DNA from: JABMMZ01 sp044341025
GTDB lineage: Bacteria; Bacteroidota; Bacteroidia; NS11-12g; UBA955
DNA length: 64,000 nucleotides
Assembly: GCA_044341025.1 (NCBI GenBank)
Contig: JBIISM010000002.1
Location: 186,001 to 250,000 of the forward strand
Reading direction: 5' to 3'
The position numbers and the translations under genes were made by a program. Under the pieces are notes generated by a model that worked only from the letters and a program-made list of their open reading frames with translations, had not been told where the DNA came from and did no database searches. Of this stretch, positions 51,250 to 58,904 are shown piece by piece. How positions within the stretch are numbered: position 1 is the first letter of the stretch; every line of letters begins with the position of its first letter.

Positions 51250-51292
51250 AAGTCACTTTATTGTTTAAAAAATAGATGTATTATTGCATGTA

Positions 51293-52183
51293 ATGAAATT
51301 CGGTGCAATAGACATTGGTTCCAACGGAGTAAGGCTTTTGATATCAAGGCCTTTACAAGAAGATACACTAAAGCCTGAATGGAAAAAGGTTGAATTTACC
51401 CGTTTGCCAATCCGTTTGGGTGATGATGTGTTTAGCACCAAAGAAATCGGTAAAAAGAAATTAGACTTGTTAACCAAAGCGGTAAAAGCTTTCAGTTTGT
51501 TGTTAGACATTTACAATGTTGATTTTTATAGAGCTTGCGCAACCAGCGCCATGCGCGATGCGAAGAATTCAGATAAGATAGTTAAGCTCATTAAGAAAGA
51601 AACGGGCATTAGCATCGATATTATTACAGGCAATGCAGAGAGTAAACTCATAATGAATGCCTTTTTGCATTTACTGCCTAAAACAGAAACATTCTTGCAC
51701 GTGGATGTTGGAGGAGGTAGCACCGAGTTGACCTTAATTCAAGAGAACAAAGCCTTGGTTGGAAAGAGTTTTAACATTGGCACAGTTAGGGCAAGAGAAA
51801 ATAAAATCAAACCTGAAGAATACGATAAAATGCATGCATGGATTAAAGAGCATGTAACCTGGGTGCCCAAATTAAAGGGCGTAGGAACAGGAGGAAACAT
51901 TCATAAATTTGGAGAGCTTGCTGGTGTTACCCAAGGCAATTATATGAAACTACAAAAGTTGGTTGAATTAACCGAAGACATTGAAGCCATCGATTTGCAT
52001 GAAAGGGTTTACCACTTAAAGTTGAATCCAGACCGCGCCGAGGTAATCGATGTGGCCGGTAGGATTTATATGGATATTTTTGAACGCACCAATATAACAG
52101 ATATTTTAACGCCATACCACGGACTGAAAGATGGGATTATTCAAGATTTGTGGGAGCGTTTTTACACCAAACAAAAAGATTAA
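51293..52183 (+). CDS. ppx: Ppx/GppA-family exopolyphosphatase
   Basis: 296 residues from the ATG at 51293. The actin-like ATPase fold shows 'FGAIDIGSNGVRLLI' (phosphate 1 loop), 'ACATSAMRDAKNS' and 'DVGGGSTELTLI' (phosphate 2). It matches the short, single-module Ppx/GppA proteins of Bacteroidota that lack the C-terminal HD domain. The role is hydrolysis of polyphosphate or pppGpp. ppk is not in the window. The frame could extend to a TTG at 51284, but the ATG lies right at the conserved start. Confidence 0.88.
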   Translation: MKFGAIDIGSNGVRLLISRPLQEDTLKPEWKKVEFTRLPIRLGDDVFSTKEIGKKKLDLLTKAVKAFSLLLDIYNVDFYRACATSAMRDAKNSDKIVKLIKKETGISIDIITGNAESKLIMNAFLHLLPKTETFLHVDVGGGSTELTLIQENKALVGKSFNIGTVRARENKIKPEEYDKMHAWIKEHVTWVPKLKGVGTGGNIHKFGELAGVTQGNYMKLQKLVELTEDIEAIDLHERVYHLKLNPDRAEVIDVAGRIYMDIFERTNITDILTPYHGLKDGIIQDLWERFYTKQKD

Positions 52184-52260
52184 GCGTTTTTGGATTTAGA
52201 ATCTCAAATCCGTTATAATTCGCTTTTTGTCGTTTTGTATGAGCATATTTTCTAAATTTC

Positions 52261-52292
52261 TTGGTTTTTTAGGCAATAAATACCTAATTTTG
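52261..52292 (+). promoter_or_regulatory. ndk promoter
   Basis: TTG at 52261-52263, 21 nt, TAATTTTG at 52285-52292; ATG at 52323. Confidence 0.6.
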
Positions 52293-52322
52293 CACCCGTT
52301 TTAAAAGACCAATAAGAGAAAA

Positions 52323-52739
52323 ATGACCAACAAAACCTTCACCATGATTAAGCCTGATGCGGTAGCAAATGGCCACACTGGAAAAATCATCGACGATATT
52401 TTAGCTGCAGGCTTTAAAATCGAAGCGATGAAATATTTACAATTAACCCAAGCGCAAGCTGAGGCATTTTATGGCGTTCACAGCGAGCGTCCATTCTTCA
52501 GAGATTTGGTAAACTTTATGATCAGCGGCCCTATTGTTGCTGCAATTTTAGAAGGCGACAATGCCATTGAAAATTTCAGAAACTTAATCGGCGCAACCAA
52601 TCCTGCAAACGCAGCAGAAGGAACCATACGTAAAAAATATGCAGTAAGTATTGACGCAAACGCAATTCACGGTAGCGATAGCGACGAGAATGCAGCAATC
52701 GAAGGCAACTTCTTTTTCTCATCATTCGAGCGTTTCTAA
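52323..52739 (+). CDS. ndk: Nucleoside-diphosphate kinase
   Basis: 138 residues. 'NKTFTMIKPDAVANGHTGKII' opens the fold, and 'NAIHGSDSDENAAIE' carries the phosphorylated active-site His. Length is normal. Ndk balances NTP and dNTP pools by phosphotransfer from ATP. It is a single-gene unit with its own promoter and terminator. Confidence 0.97.
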   Translation: MTNKTFTMIKPDAVANGHTGKIIDDILAAGFKIEAMKYLQLTQAQAEAFYGVHSERPFFRDLVNFMISGPIVAAILEGDNAIENFRNLIGATNPANAAEGTIRKKYAVSIDANAIHGSDSDENAAIEGNFFFSSFERF

Positions 52740-52761
52740 ACCTTAAATAAAATAGTCCAAG

Positions 52762-52791
52762 AAAGCATCTACGAAAGTGGGTGCTTTTTTT
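52762..52791 (+). terminator. ndk terminator
   Basis: AAAGCATC / GGTGCTTT stem (one T-G pair) with a T run. Confidence 0.7.
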
Positions 52792-52849
52792 ATGGCAAGA
52801 GCGCTGTTGCCCCCCCCTAGTTGGATTTGCTTCCTTCCTCCCAATTCCG

Positions 52850-52857
52850 TAAATTTG
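52850..52857 (+). promoter_or_regulatory. -7 box of nadK
   Basis: TAAATTTG, 50 nt before the ATG at 52908. Confidence 0.4.
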
Positions 52858-52907
52858 TATTTTTATAAGACTTATCAGGGTTTTGTAAAAGTTAAAATTG
52901 CCAGCGT

Positions 52908-53774
52908 ATGAAAATCGGTTTATTCACCAAAGTCGTTAACACGCCCGAACAAGTAAAGTTGATGGATGACATTATTGTTTTCTTGCTTTCCGAGCAGGTT
53001 GATCTTTATTTGCATAGCCATTTGGCTTCTTGTCTTGAAAATAAATATGGATTGCCAAAGTTTGAATACCTCAGCAAGAAATCGGCTGAACTTGATTTTT
53101 TGATCAGCGTGGGTGGCGATGGTACCATACTAAGTGCAGTGGAAATAACAGGCGATAGTCAAGTGCCAATTATTGGTGTGAACACCGGCCGTTTGGGTTT
53201 CTTAGCCAATGTATCCACCGACGGGTTTATTCAGGCATTTAAGGAACTTAAAGGGGGTAATTATTCATTAGACAAACGCTCGCTGCTGCAACTCGAAAGC
53301 AACGCTGATTTGTTCCGTTTTAACTATGCGCTCAACGATTTTGTTTTGCATAAAAAGGAAACCAGTAGCATGATTACTGTTCATGCCTTTTTAAATGGAG
53401 AACCTTTGAATTCCTATTGGGCCGATGGACTTATTGTATCAACACCAACCGGCTCTTCAGGTTACTCTTTGAGTTGCGGTGGTCCTATATTGTTCCCAAA
53501 ATCTTCCAGTTTGGTGGTTACGCCAATTGCCCCGCACAATTTAAATGTAAGGCCGGTTATTATTCCAGATGATCAAGTTTTGAGTTTTGAAATAGAAGGC
53601 CGCAGTGCCAATTTTTTAGCCTCTTTAGACAGCCGTTCGGTTACCATCGATCAAACCATACAAATAGCGATTCGCAAAGCCGATTTCCACATCAATTTGG
53701 TGCGTTTTGAAGGCGATACTTTCTTAAAAACCTTGCGCCACAAAATGTTGTGGGGTATGGACAACAGAAATTAA
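52908..53774 (+). CDS. nadK: NAD kinase
   Basis: 288 residues that phosphorylate NAD to NADP. The signature 'LISVGGDGTILSAVEI' and 'IIGVNTGRLGFLANVS' form the nucleotide pocket, and 'WADGLIVSTPTGSSGYSLSCGG' is the conserved C-domain loop. Length fits. In many Bacteroidota nadK is near pdxJ or a CBS-domain gene; neither is here. Confidence 0.95.
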   Translation: MKIGLFTKVVNTPEQVKLMDDIIVFLLSEQVDLYLHSHLASCLENKYGLPKFEYLSKKSAELDFLISVGGDGTILSAVEITGDSQVPIIGVNTGRLGFLANVSTDGFIQAFKELKGGNYSLDKRSLLQLESNADLFRFNYALNDFVLHKKETSSMITVHAFLNGEPLNSYWADGLIVSTPTGSSGYSLSCGGPILFPKSSSLVVTPIAPHNLNVRPVIIPDDQVLSFEIEGRSANFLASLDSRSVTIDQTIQIAIRKADFHINLVRFEGDTFLKTLRHKMLWGMDNRN

Positions 53775-53806
53775 TTCTCGGGCTTTTTCAAGCTCAAAAA
53801 ATACCT

Positions 53807-53814
53807 TAAGTTTG
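53807..53814 (+). promoter_or_regulatory. -7 box of xth
   Basis: TAAGTTTG ends 7 nt before the ATG at 53822. Confidence 0.4.
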
Positions 53815-53821
53815 TTGTCTA

Positions 53822-54580
53822 ATGAAAATCATTTCATACAACGTAAACGGCATTCGTTCTGCCATGTCTAAAGGGTTTGTTGATTTTTTGAAAGAAGAAA
53901 ATCCCGATACCGTTTGTCTACAAGAATTAAAGGCGCAAGAGCAAGACATTGATCAAGCTGCTTTGGAAGCTTTGGGTTACCATTGCTATTGGTTTCCTGC
54001 TGAAAAAAAAGGGTATAGTGGTGTTGGTATTCTGAGCAAAGAAAAAGCCAAATCAGTTGTTAAAGGCATGGGCCATAAGCTTTTCGATTCCGAAGGACGT
54101 GTGATCAAAGCTGTGTTCGAAAACTGCGAGGTTATCAGTGCCTATTTCCCTTCTGGCACCACCGGCGATATCCGCCAACAAGTGAAGTATGAATTTTTAG
54201 AAGCCTTCAATCATTTTATTCAAAACGATCCGAATAAAGACAAGTTAATGGTATGCGGCGATTACAACATTTGCCATAATGATATCGATATTCACGATCC
54301 AATTGGCAATAAAAATTCCAGTGGATTTTTGCCCGAAGAAAGGGCTTGGATGGACCAATGGTTTGGCAGCGGCATGCACGATAGTTTTAGATTGATTAAC
54401 CAAGATCCACACCATTACACCTGGTGGAGTTTTAGAACGGCCGCCCGTGAGCGCAATAAGGGATGGAGAATCGATTATATTTCAATCGGTGATAGTATTC
54501 GCGAGCGCCTTTCAAATGCTGGTATTTTGAACGCTTATGTGCACAGCGACCATTGCGGTTTGTACGCTGAAATAAAATGA
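53822..54580 (+). CDS. xth: Exodeoxyribonuclease III (AP endonuclease)
   Basis: 252 residues of the ExoIII/APE1 family: 'MKIISYNVNGIRSAMSKGF', 'CLQELKAQ' (metal Glu), 'VCGDYNICHNDIDIHDP' and the C-terminal 'WRIDYISIGDSI' and 'HSDHCGLYAEI' with the catalytic Asp-His pair. It removes abasic sites and 3' blocks in base excision repair. The stop overlaps the start of the next gene by 4 bp. Confidence 0.95.
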   Translation: MKIISYNVNGIRSAMSKGFVDFLKEENPDTVCLQELKAQEQDIDQAALEALGYHCYWFPAEKKGYSGVGILSKEKAKSVVKGMGHKLFDSEGRVIKAVFENCEVISAYFPSGTTGDIRQQVKYEFLEAFNHFIQNDPNKDKLMVCGDYNICHNDIDIHDPIGNKNSSGFLPEERAWMDQWFGSGMHDSFRLINQDPHHYTWWSFRTAARERNKGWRIDYISIGDSIRERLSNAGILNAYVHSDHCGLYAEIK

Positions 54581-55329
54581 GTTTTTTAAAGCGTTTATTG
54601 CCGAAACCATTCAAACAATTTTTGTGGTTTGTATTCAAATCACCACAAAGAAAATGGGTTGGGTTTTCGTCGGTATTAAGCGATTTAAAGGCATGGTTTG
54701 CTACTAGAAAAAGACCAAATAATGTGCAAGCCATTAGCGTTTGTGTTGGAATAAAAAACCGCAGCCATAATTTGCTAAGCCATCTCATTCCGTCTTTAAA
54801 TGCCTGCGCAAATATAGATTGCATAGAACTCTCAGTACTCGACTGCGGCAGCGATGATGTGAAGAATTTAGTGCAAGAAATTCGAAAGGCATGGAAAGGT
54901 AAATTGGTTTATGCTGAAGTGCCTCAAAAGTTTGCGCGCAGCATCAGTTTTAATGCAGCAGTTAAACAAAGTACAAACAACTTAATATTAATTTGCGATG
55001 CCGATATGAGCATTCCGAAAGATATGGTAAAAAAGGTAAACCATTACACAGGAGAATATTCAGCTTGGTTTCCGCAAATTTGGTTTACGCGACGAGATGG
55101 CACCGGTCATTTTATGTCTGAGGGAACTGGTATTATGGCGAGCCAACGGCAGCAGTTTCTGAACTTTGGGGGCTACGACGAGAGCATTATAGATTGGGGT
55201 AAAGAGGATTGGTTTTTGTTTTTCGAATACTACAAAAATGGCGTTGGTTGCATCCGCAGCAAGGAACCAGAATTTATACACCATTACCATGAGAGTTTGA
55301 AGCCGGAGGGGTATGAGAATCTGTTTTAA
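54577..55329 (+). CDS. GT-A fold glycosyltransferase with galactosyltransferase-type C-domain
   Basis: 250 residues. 'AISVCVGIKNRSHNLLSHLI' begins the GT-A fold and 'LILICDADMSIPKDM' supplies the DxD metal motif. 'GGYDESIIDWGKEDWFLFFEY' is the acceptor-side glyco_transf_7C motif, as in chondroitin synthase and beta-1,4-galactosyltransferases, closing with 'FIHHYHESLKP'. Sugar and acceptor are unknown. It is translationally coupled to xth by an ATGA overlap, an odd pairing without an obvious functional link. Confidence 0.82.
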   Translation: MSFLKRLLPKPFKQFLWFVFKSPQRKWVGFSSVLSDLKAWFATRKRPNNVQAISVCVGIKNRSHNLLSHLIPSLNACANIDCIELSVLDCGSDDVKNLVQEIRKAWKGKLVYAEVPQKFARSISFNAAVKQSTNNLILICDADMSIPKDMVKKVNHYTGEYSAWFPQIWFTRRDGTGHFMSEGTGIMASQRQQFLNFGGYDESIIDWGKEDWFLFFEYYKNGVGCIRSKEPEFIHHYHESLKPEGYENLF

Positions 55330-55342
55330 GGGGACTTAAAAT

Positions 55343-55570
55343 AAGGGTTTAGGGTCTAGCGTCTAGGGTATAGTTTGGATTTCGGTATTCGACGTTCCGA
55401 AAAAATAATAAAATGCCTTTTGTTTTCCCTCAAGGAAATTAAATAAGTAAATTTTAAAATAAGAAAATAGTGAAGTTAGGTTGTGTGTTTTGTAGTTTAA
55501 CGCACACAAAACTAAACCCTAACCCCTACTTGCCTGCATGAGTGAAACGAAGGCAGGTACCCTAGCCCCT
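55343..55570. repeat. Repeat element A: inverted TAGGG-heptad arms around about 130 bp
   Basis: The left arm (55343-55375) reads as heptads TTTAGGG, TCTAGCG, TCTAGGG, TATAG. The right arm (55509-55570), in reverse complement, reads GGGGCTAGGGTACC, then a hairpin (TGCCT 55531-55535 with AGGCA 55551-55555), then GTAGGGGTTAGGGTTTAG. Both arms point inward and end TAGTTT. The DNA between is AT-rich and non-coding. The element fills most of the space after the glycosyltransferase gene. Confidence 0.65.
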
Positions 55571-55574
55571 GGCT

Positions 55575-56030
55575 TTACTGTGCGTCCAAAAACGACAACT
55601 GTGCCATTTCTTTTTCTTGCTCAGAACGGATACTTAGGCCTAGGTCGTCGCCAGCGTTGCTCACGTAAAATGCAAGTTCTTTCAAACTGCTGTATAAATC
55701 GTGTGCGAACACGTTGTCTAGTTTCGGAAATATATCATTTAAGCCTTTCAGCATAGAGATTAACATTTCGTTTCTTTCAGTCGTTGATTCAGGCAAAGAG
55801 CTAATTAACATTTCTATGCTTTCTTCAGTGTGTCCGTCAACTGTTTTGTATACACCACTCACATCGCGGGTTTCAGAATAGGTTTTGATGTGGATGATTT
55901 TAACGGCTTGTTGGATTTCGCTAGGGGTGAATTCACCATCAGAACCAGACACCAAGGCTGAAATTAGTAGAGGTGCATTAACAATTAAGTTTTTTTCTGC
56001 TGACGATAAATGTTCTATTTTGCTGAGCAT
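55575..56030 (-). CDS. Hypothetical cytoplasmic protein, helical
   Basis: About 151 residues from the ATG at 56028-56030. It has no signal peptide or membrane segment and is mostly helical: 'LSKIEHLSSAEKNLIVNAPL', then 'DGEFTPSEIQQAVKIIHIKT', then 'AHDLYSSLKELAFYVSNAGD'. The acidic 'GSDGEFTPSEIQQA' stretch resembles the TerB-like tellurite-resistance fold, in which a similar Asp/Glu cluster binds metal; this is a tentative reading. The longer frame to 56057 would start inside the promoter. It is divergent from ccmB with interleaved promoters. Confidence 0.65.
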   Translation of the reverse strand: MLSKIEHLSSAEKNLIVNAPLLISALVSGSDGEFTPSEIQQAVKIIHIKTYSETRDVSGVYKTVDGHTEESIEMLISSLPESTTERNEMLISMLKGLNDIFPKLDNVFAHDLYSSLKELAFYVSNAGDDLGLSIRSEQEKEMAQLSFLDAQ

Positions 56031-56044
56031 ACAAATGTTTATAT

Positions 56045-56084
56045 TACTTTTGCGCAAAAGTACAATTTTTTAGCTTTGACACAA
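56045..56084. promoter_or_regulatory. Two interleaved divergent promoters around an 18-bp palindrome
   Basis: Rightward: TTTTG at 56048-56052, 18 nt, TAGCTTTG at 56071-56078, 5 nt before the ccmB ATG. Leftward: TTG (plus CAA, 56082-56084), 19 nt, TACTTTTG (plus CAAAAGTA, 56055-56062), 24 nt before the ATG at 56030. The palindrome TACTTTTGCGCAAAAGTA (56045-56062) contains the leftward -7 box and the rightward -33 element, so both promoters occupy the same 40 bp. Confidence 0.6.
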
Positions 56085-56725
56085 TGGTAGAAATGGTGAA
56101 ATTTTTTTTGAGGGAAGAATGGAAAGGCAAATACGCTATTGTCGGTGCTTTTCTGTACATCTTCACCGCTGTGCTCATTACATTTTTAAGCTTGCCAGGC
56201 ATGGACAAGCCCCATTTTAGTTCCATCTTCTGGATCGTTGTGGTGTTCACCACCCTGCAAGGCATCTCCAAATCCTTCATCCAAATGCGCAAAAACAATT
56301 TCGTTTTTTGGCATCAAATATGTTCGCCTGTCGACTTTTTAGCTGCGCGTTTAATTTGTTCGGCGCTCTTAATGATTGTCTTTACCTTATTCGCTTACGC
56401 GGTTTTCACCTTAATGCATGGTCAGGTGAGCGAAGGCGGTCCTAGTTTTTTATTGGTCTGCCTGGTTACTGGCATAGGTATTTCATCCATCTTTACCATT
56501 AGCAGCAGCATAGCCACCAAAACCGATAACCCTGGTGTCTTATTGCCGGTCTTAACTTTTCCAGTTATTTTGCCTTTGATTTTAATTGGTACCAAGGCTG
56601 GCAAAAAAGCCATCGATGAACTCGGTTTCTCGGTCCTGCTTCCCGACCTATTGGTCCTTATGGCCTTCAATGTTTTGATTGTGGTTATGGGATTGGTGTT
56701 GGTGAGGTTTATATGGAAGGAATAA
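56084..56725 (+). CDS. ccmB: CcmB-type heme exporter ABC permease
   Basis: 213 residues with six hydrophobic segments. 'FLREEWKGKYAIVGAFLYIFTAV' and 'FWIVVVFTTLQGISKSF' near the N-terminus, and 'FTISSSIATKTDNPGVLLPVLTFPVILPLI' spread around residues 140-170, match CcmB, the permease of the CcmABCD system for cytochrome c maturation. ccmA, ccmC and ccmE are not adjacent in the window. The repeat element that follows separates it from a convergent gene. Confidence 0.85.
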   Translation: MVEMVKFFLREEWKGKYAIVGAFLYIFTAVLITFLSLPGMDKPHFSSIFWIVVVFTTLQGISKSFIQMRKNNFVFWHQICSPVDFLAARLICSALLMIVFTLFAYAVFTLMHGQVSEGGPSFLLVCLVTGIGISSIFTISSSIATKTDNPGVLLPVLTFPVILPLILIGTKAGKKAIDELGFSVLLPDLLVLMAFNVLIVVMGLVLVRFIWKE

Positions 56726-56770
56726 AGCCCAAGTTGATTCCATCTTTTTTTATTATTCAGGAAAGGCTTT

Positions 56771-57053
56771 ACTAGGGGCTAGGGTACCAAACTCCGTTTC
56801 ACTCCGTTTGGCAAGTAGGGGCTAGGGGCTAGTTTTTATTGAGGAAACTTGAACTTTACGTTTTTTATGAGTTGAATACGCTTTTATAGAGTAGAAAAAA
56901 ATTGAGAGCAATCCATAAATATTAAAATTCGAAACAATTAAGCATCACGATTGCATACTAAACCCTCGTATAAAACGCGATAAAATTAGATAACGAAATT
57001 AAGAAGCATCACGTATATATACTAAACCCTACCCCCTAACCCCTATACCCTAA
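56771..57053. repeat. Repeat element B: inverted TAGGG-heptad arms around about 190 bp; right arm is a G4 motif
   Basis: Left arm 56771-56833: CTAGGGG, CTAGGGT, hairpin (CCAAAC 56787-56792 with GTTTGG 56806-56811), GTAGGGG, CTAGGGG, CTAG. Right arm 57021-57053, in reverse complement, has four G runs with loops of 4, 3 and 2 nt, a canonical G-quadruplex pattern. It overlaps the stop codon (57050-57052) of the next gene. The interior is AT-rich and carries no gene. Confidence 0.65.
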
Positions 57054-58249
57054 TAGGCGTAGTCCGTCAAATACGCATACTCGTGTGTCAACTTTCCGTC
57101 TTTGCAAATGCAGGCGTTGTCTATGACAGTGCTTTCGGTTTTGAGTAGTTCAGGTAGAACATATTCGATGAGCATAGCACCGAAGCCTTCGCTGGCATCG
57201 CGGGGTAGTTCGGTTGGTAGATTGCCCACCGCCATAATGTCGATTGTGTTGTCTAAATACGGCTCGCACATGCTCATTGACATGGGGTCGTAACCAAATA
57301 CAGGATCAAATATCTTGGTGTCTTTTAAAGTGATAGGAACACCGCCATTTACATCGCAACTGATGTCGGCAATCACTTTGGTTTTAAAGGTGCTTAAACG
57401 GGTGTCGTTTTCAGAAAACAAGCGGTCCATGTGTTCGTCCCAGTAAATGCCGTTAATCAATAAATCGCAATGCGGTAAATAGTATCTAAACACACAACGG
57501 TAACGGGTAGGGTCGTGGTGGAAGTCGCTGCGGTCATAGGCCTTGCCATCGATGCGCTCGTACAAGTTTTCACTTAACAAAACCGCGAATACTGGTTCTG
57601 CAAATATCTTGGTTAAAATATCCGCTGGTGTTACCTGTTTGATGCCTGCTTCGTGCAGCAACTCAAGTGCACCCAACGACACACGGCCATTGCCGGTAAG
57701 AATGATTTTTATATTTGGTAAAACAGCTTTTTTAAGCTCGCGTTTTAGCTCTGCATAATCGCTGCATTGGTAGGCCGGTTTAAGGTCGAAAGTCTTGTGT
57801 TTTTTACCCCAAGTGATAAGGCCATTGTAAGCGCCAACGACACCAGCAAAGCGGCCAAAACCAAGTATACGGTCGCCGTTTTTCCAACGCAAGGTTTCGT
57901 AATCAATGAGTTTTATTTTCTTTTCAATTAGGGCGTGCATCAAGCCTTTGTTGTGGGCTTGCTTTTTTATGGTATGCGAAAAGAACAAATAGGTTTTATT
58001 GGCAATCAATTTATCGGCAGGAACTTCTTTGATCCCAAATAAAAAATCGCAATCGTTCAGGTTTTCTTTTATTTCAACACCCACTTTGGTGTATAGTTCA
58101 TCAGAAAAGCAACGGTCGCTCGACGATTGGATATAGATTTGCAATTGTGGGTATCGCGCTTTCAATTCAACACACTGCGCTGGCGTAAAGGCTACGCGTT
58201 TATCAGCGGGTTGTTTTTCTTCACGAATGATACCGATTGAGATGGACAT
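57050..58249 (-). CDS. Saccharopine dehydrogenase-like (AlaDH/PNT-domain) oxidoreductase
   Basis: 399 residues. 'IGIIREEKQPADKRVAFTP' is the AlaDH/PNT N-domain start. 'LFFSHTIKKQAHNKGLM' and 'KLIDYETL' resemble lysine-forming saccharopine dehydrogenases more than alanine dehydrogenase. 'IILTGNGRVSLGALELLHEAG' is the NAD-binding loop and 'VIADISCDVNGGVPITL' follows. The lysine degradation partner (LKR) is absent nearby, so the exact substrate is uncertain. The -7 box ends 4 nt before the ATG. The stop codon lies inside the arm of repeat element B. Confidence 0.78.
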   Translation of the reverse strand: MSISIGIIREEKQPADKRVAFTPAQCVELKARYPQLQIYIQSSSDRCFSDELYTKVGVEIKENLNDCDFLFGIKEVPADKLIANKTYLFFSHTIKKQAHNKGLMHALIEKKIKLIDYETLRWKNGDRILGFGRFAGVVGAYNGLITWGKKHKTFDLKPAYQCSDYAELKRELKKAVLPNIKIILTGNGRVSLGALELLHEAGIKQVTPADILTKIFAEPVFAVLLSENLYERIDGKAYDRSDFHHDPTRYRCVFRYYLPHCDLLINGIYWDEHMDRLFSENDTRLSTFKTKVIADISCDVNGGVPITLKDTKIFDPVFGYDPMSMSMCEPYLDNTIDIMAVGNLPTELPRDASEGFGAMLIEYVLPELLKTESTVIDNACICKDGKLTHEYAYLTDYAY

Positions 58250-58253
58250 GGGG

Positions 58254-58261
58254 CAAAGGTA
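58254..58261 (-). promoter_or_regulatory. -7 box of the saccharopine dehydrogenase-like gene, 4 nt from the ATG
   Basis: Minus-strand TACCTTTG (plus CAAAGGTA); the ATG begins 4 nt later, predicting a leaderless mRNA. Confidence 0.5.
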
Positions 58262-58270
58262 ATGAAAACG

Positions 58271-58355
58271 GAGGTATTAGGGGATAGGGTCCCTGTAGCA
58301 GAGACTACACTGCGTTCCGTCACGCTACGGGATGAATCTAGCGTTTAGGGTATAG
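58271..58355. repeat. Repeat element C: TAGGG heptads around a CTGTAGC/GCTACGG hairpin
   Basis: ATTAGGGGATAGGGT, then a hairpin CCCTGTAGC (58291-58299) with GCTACGGG (58324-58331), then TCTAGCGTTTAGGG and TATAGTTT. It has the same order as the left arm of element B but a different hairpin. No second arm was found. The remaining space to 58601 has a GAGGT-GACCTC palindrome and no gene. Confidence 0.6.
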
Positions 58356-58601
58356 TTTTTTGATGATGTTTGATGATTTCGTTTGATATTTGTTAAGGAT
58401 ATTCCACAACTTTGGAAGAGGAGTGAGAGTGAATGTTAGAGTAAACCATTTAACTCCAGAGGAGGTGACCTCAGTGGCAAAGACTTCTCTTTGTTAAGTT
58501 ACGCCAAGGGATTTAAGATTTATAGGGTGAATGAGTTTGGCTCGTCCTAAAAAAGTTTACAATTGTTTTTTAATCCTGAATTCGGTTTACAAATGATTTA
58601 G

Positions 58602-58609
58602 TATATTTG
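58602..58609 (+). promoter_or_regulatory. -7 box of the MNT gene, 4 nt from a GTG start
   Basis: TATATTTG; the GTG at 58614 begins 4 nt later. An ATG two bases earlier is followed at once by a stop (ATGTGA), which supports GTG. Confidence 0.5.
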
Positions 58610-58613
58610 CTAT

Positions 58614-58904
58614 GTGAAAAATCTCACAGTAATATTAGAAACATTAAAAGTTAATAAACATAGACTTACAGAAAAGTACGGTCTAAGTTTTTTGGCTGTT
58701 TTTGGTTCATATAGTCGTGAGCAGCAACAAGCAAACAGCGATGTAGATATTCTTGTCGATTTCAAAAAGCCAATCGGTATAGAGTTTATAGATCTTGCGG
58801 ATGAACTTGAATCGATTTTAAAACTTAAAGTTGACCTTGTTTCTAAAAACGGTTTAAAGCCTCAATATTTTGAAGTCATTGAAAAAGATTTGAACTATGT
58901 CTAA
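58614..58904 (+). CDS. mntA: MNT-domain nucleotidyltransferase antitoxin (MntA-like, GTG start)
   Basis: 96 residues. 'LAVFGSYSREQQQANSDVDIL' is spread over the GSY...SDxD motif of minimal nucleotidyltransferases: Gly31-Ser32, Asp43, Asp45, and a third acidic residue in 'KLKVDLVSK'. In type VII systems the MNT enzyme AMPylates a tyrosine of the HEPN toxin and silences it. Here the usual GSxxRG is GSYSRE. The gene overlaps the HEPN gene by 8 bp, as expected for such pairs, and the antitoxin comes first. Confidence 0.88.
   Translation: MKNLTVILETLKVNKHRLTEKYGLSFLAVFGSYSREQQQANSDVDILVDFKKPIGIEFIDLADELESILKLKVDLVSKNGLKPQYFEVIEKDLNYV

Noticed and set aside
56045..56062. The palindrome as a repressor operator only
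   Set aside because: Its halves are themselves -7/-33 promoter elements in both directions, which explains the symmetry. An additional operator role cannot be excluded but has no separate evidence.
55343..58355. True telomere or plant DNA contamination because of TTTAGGG units
   Set aside because: The arms are short, imperfect, inverted pairs between ordinary Bacteroidota genes, not long terminal arrays.
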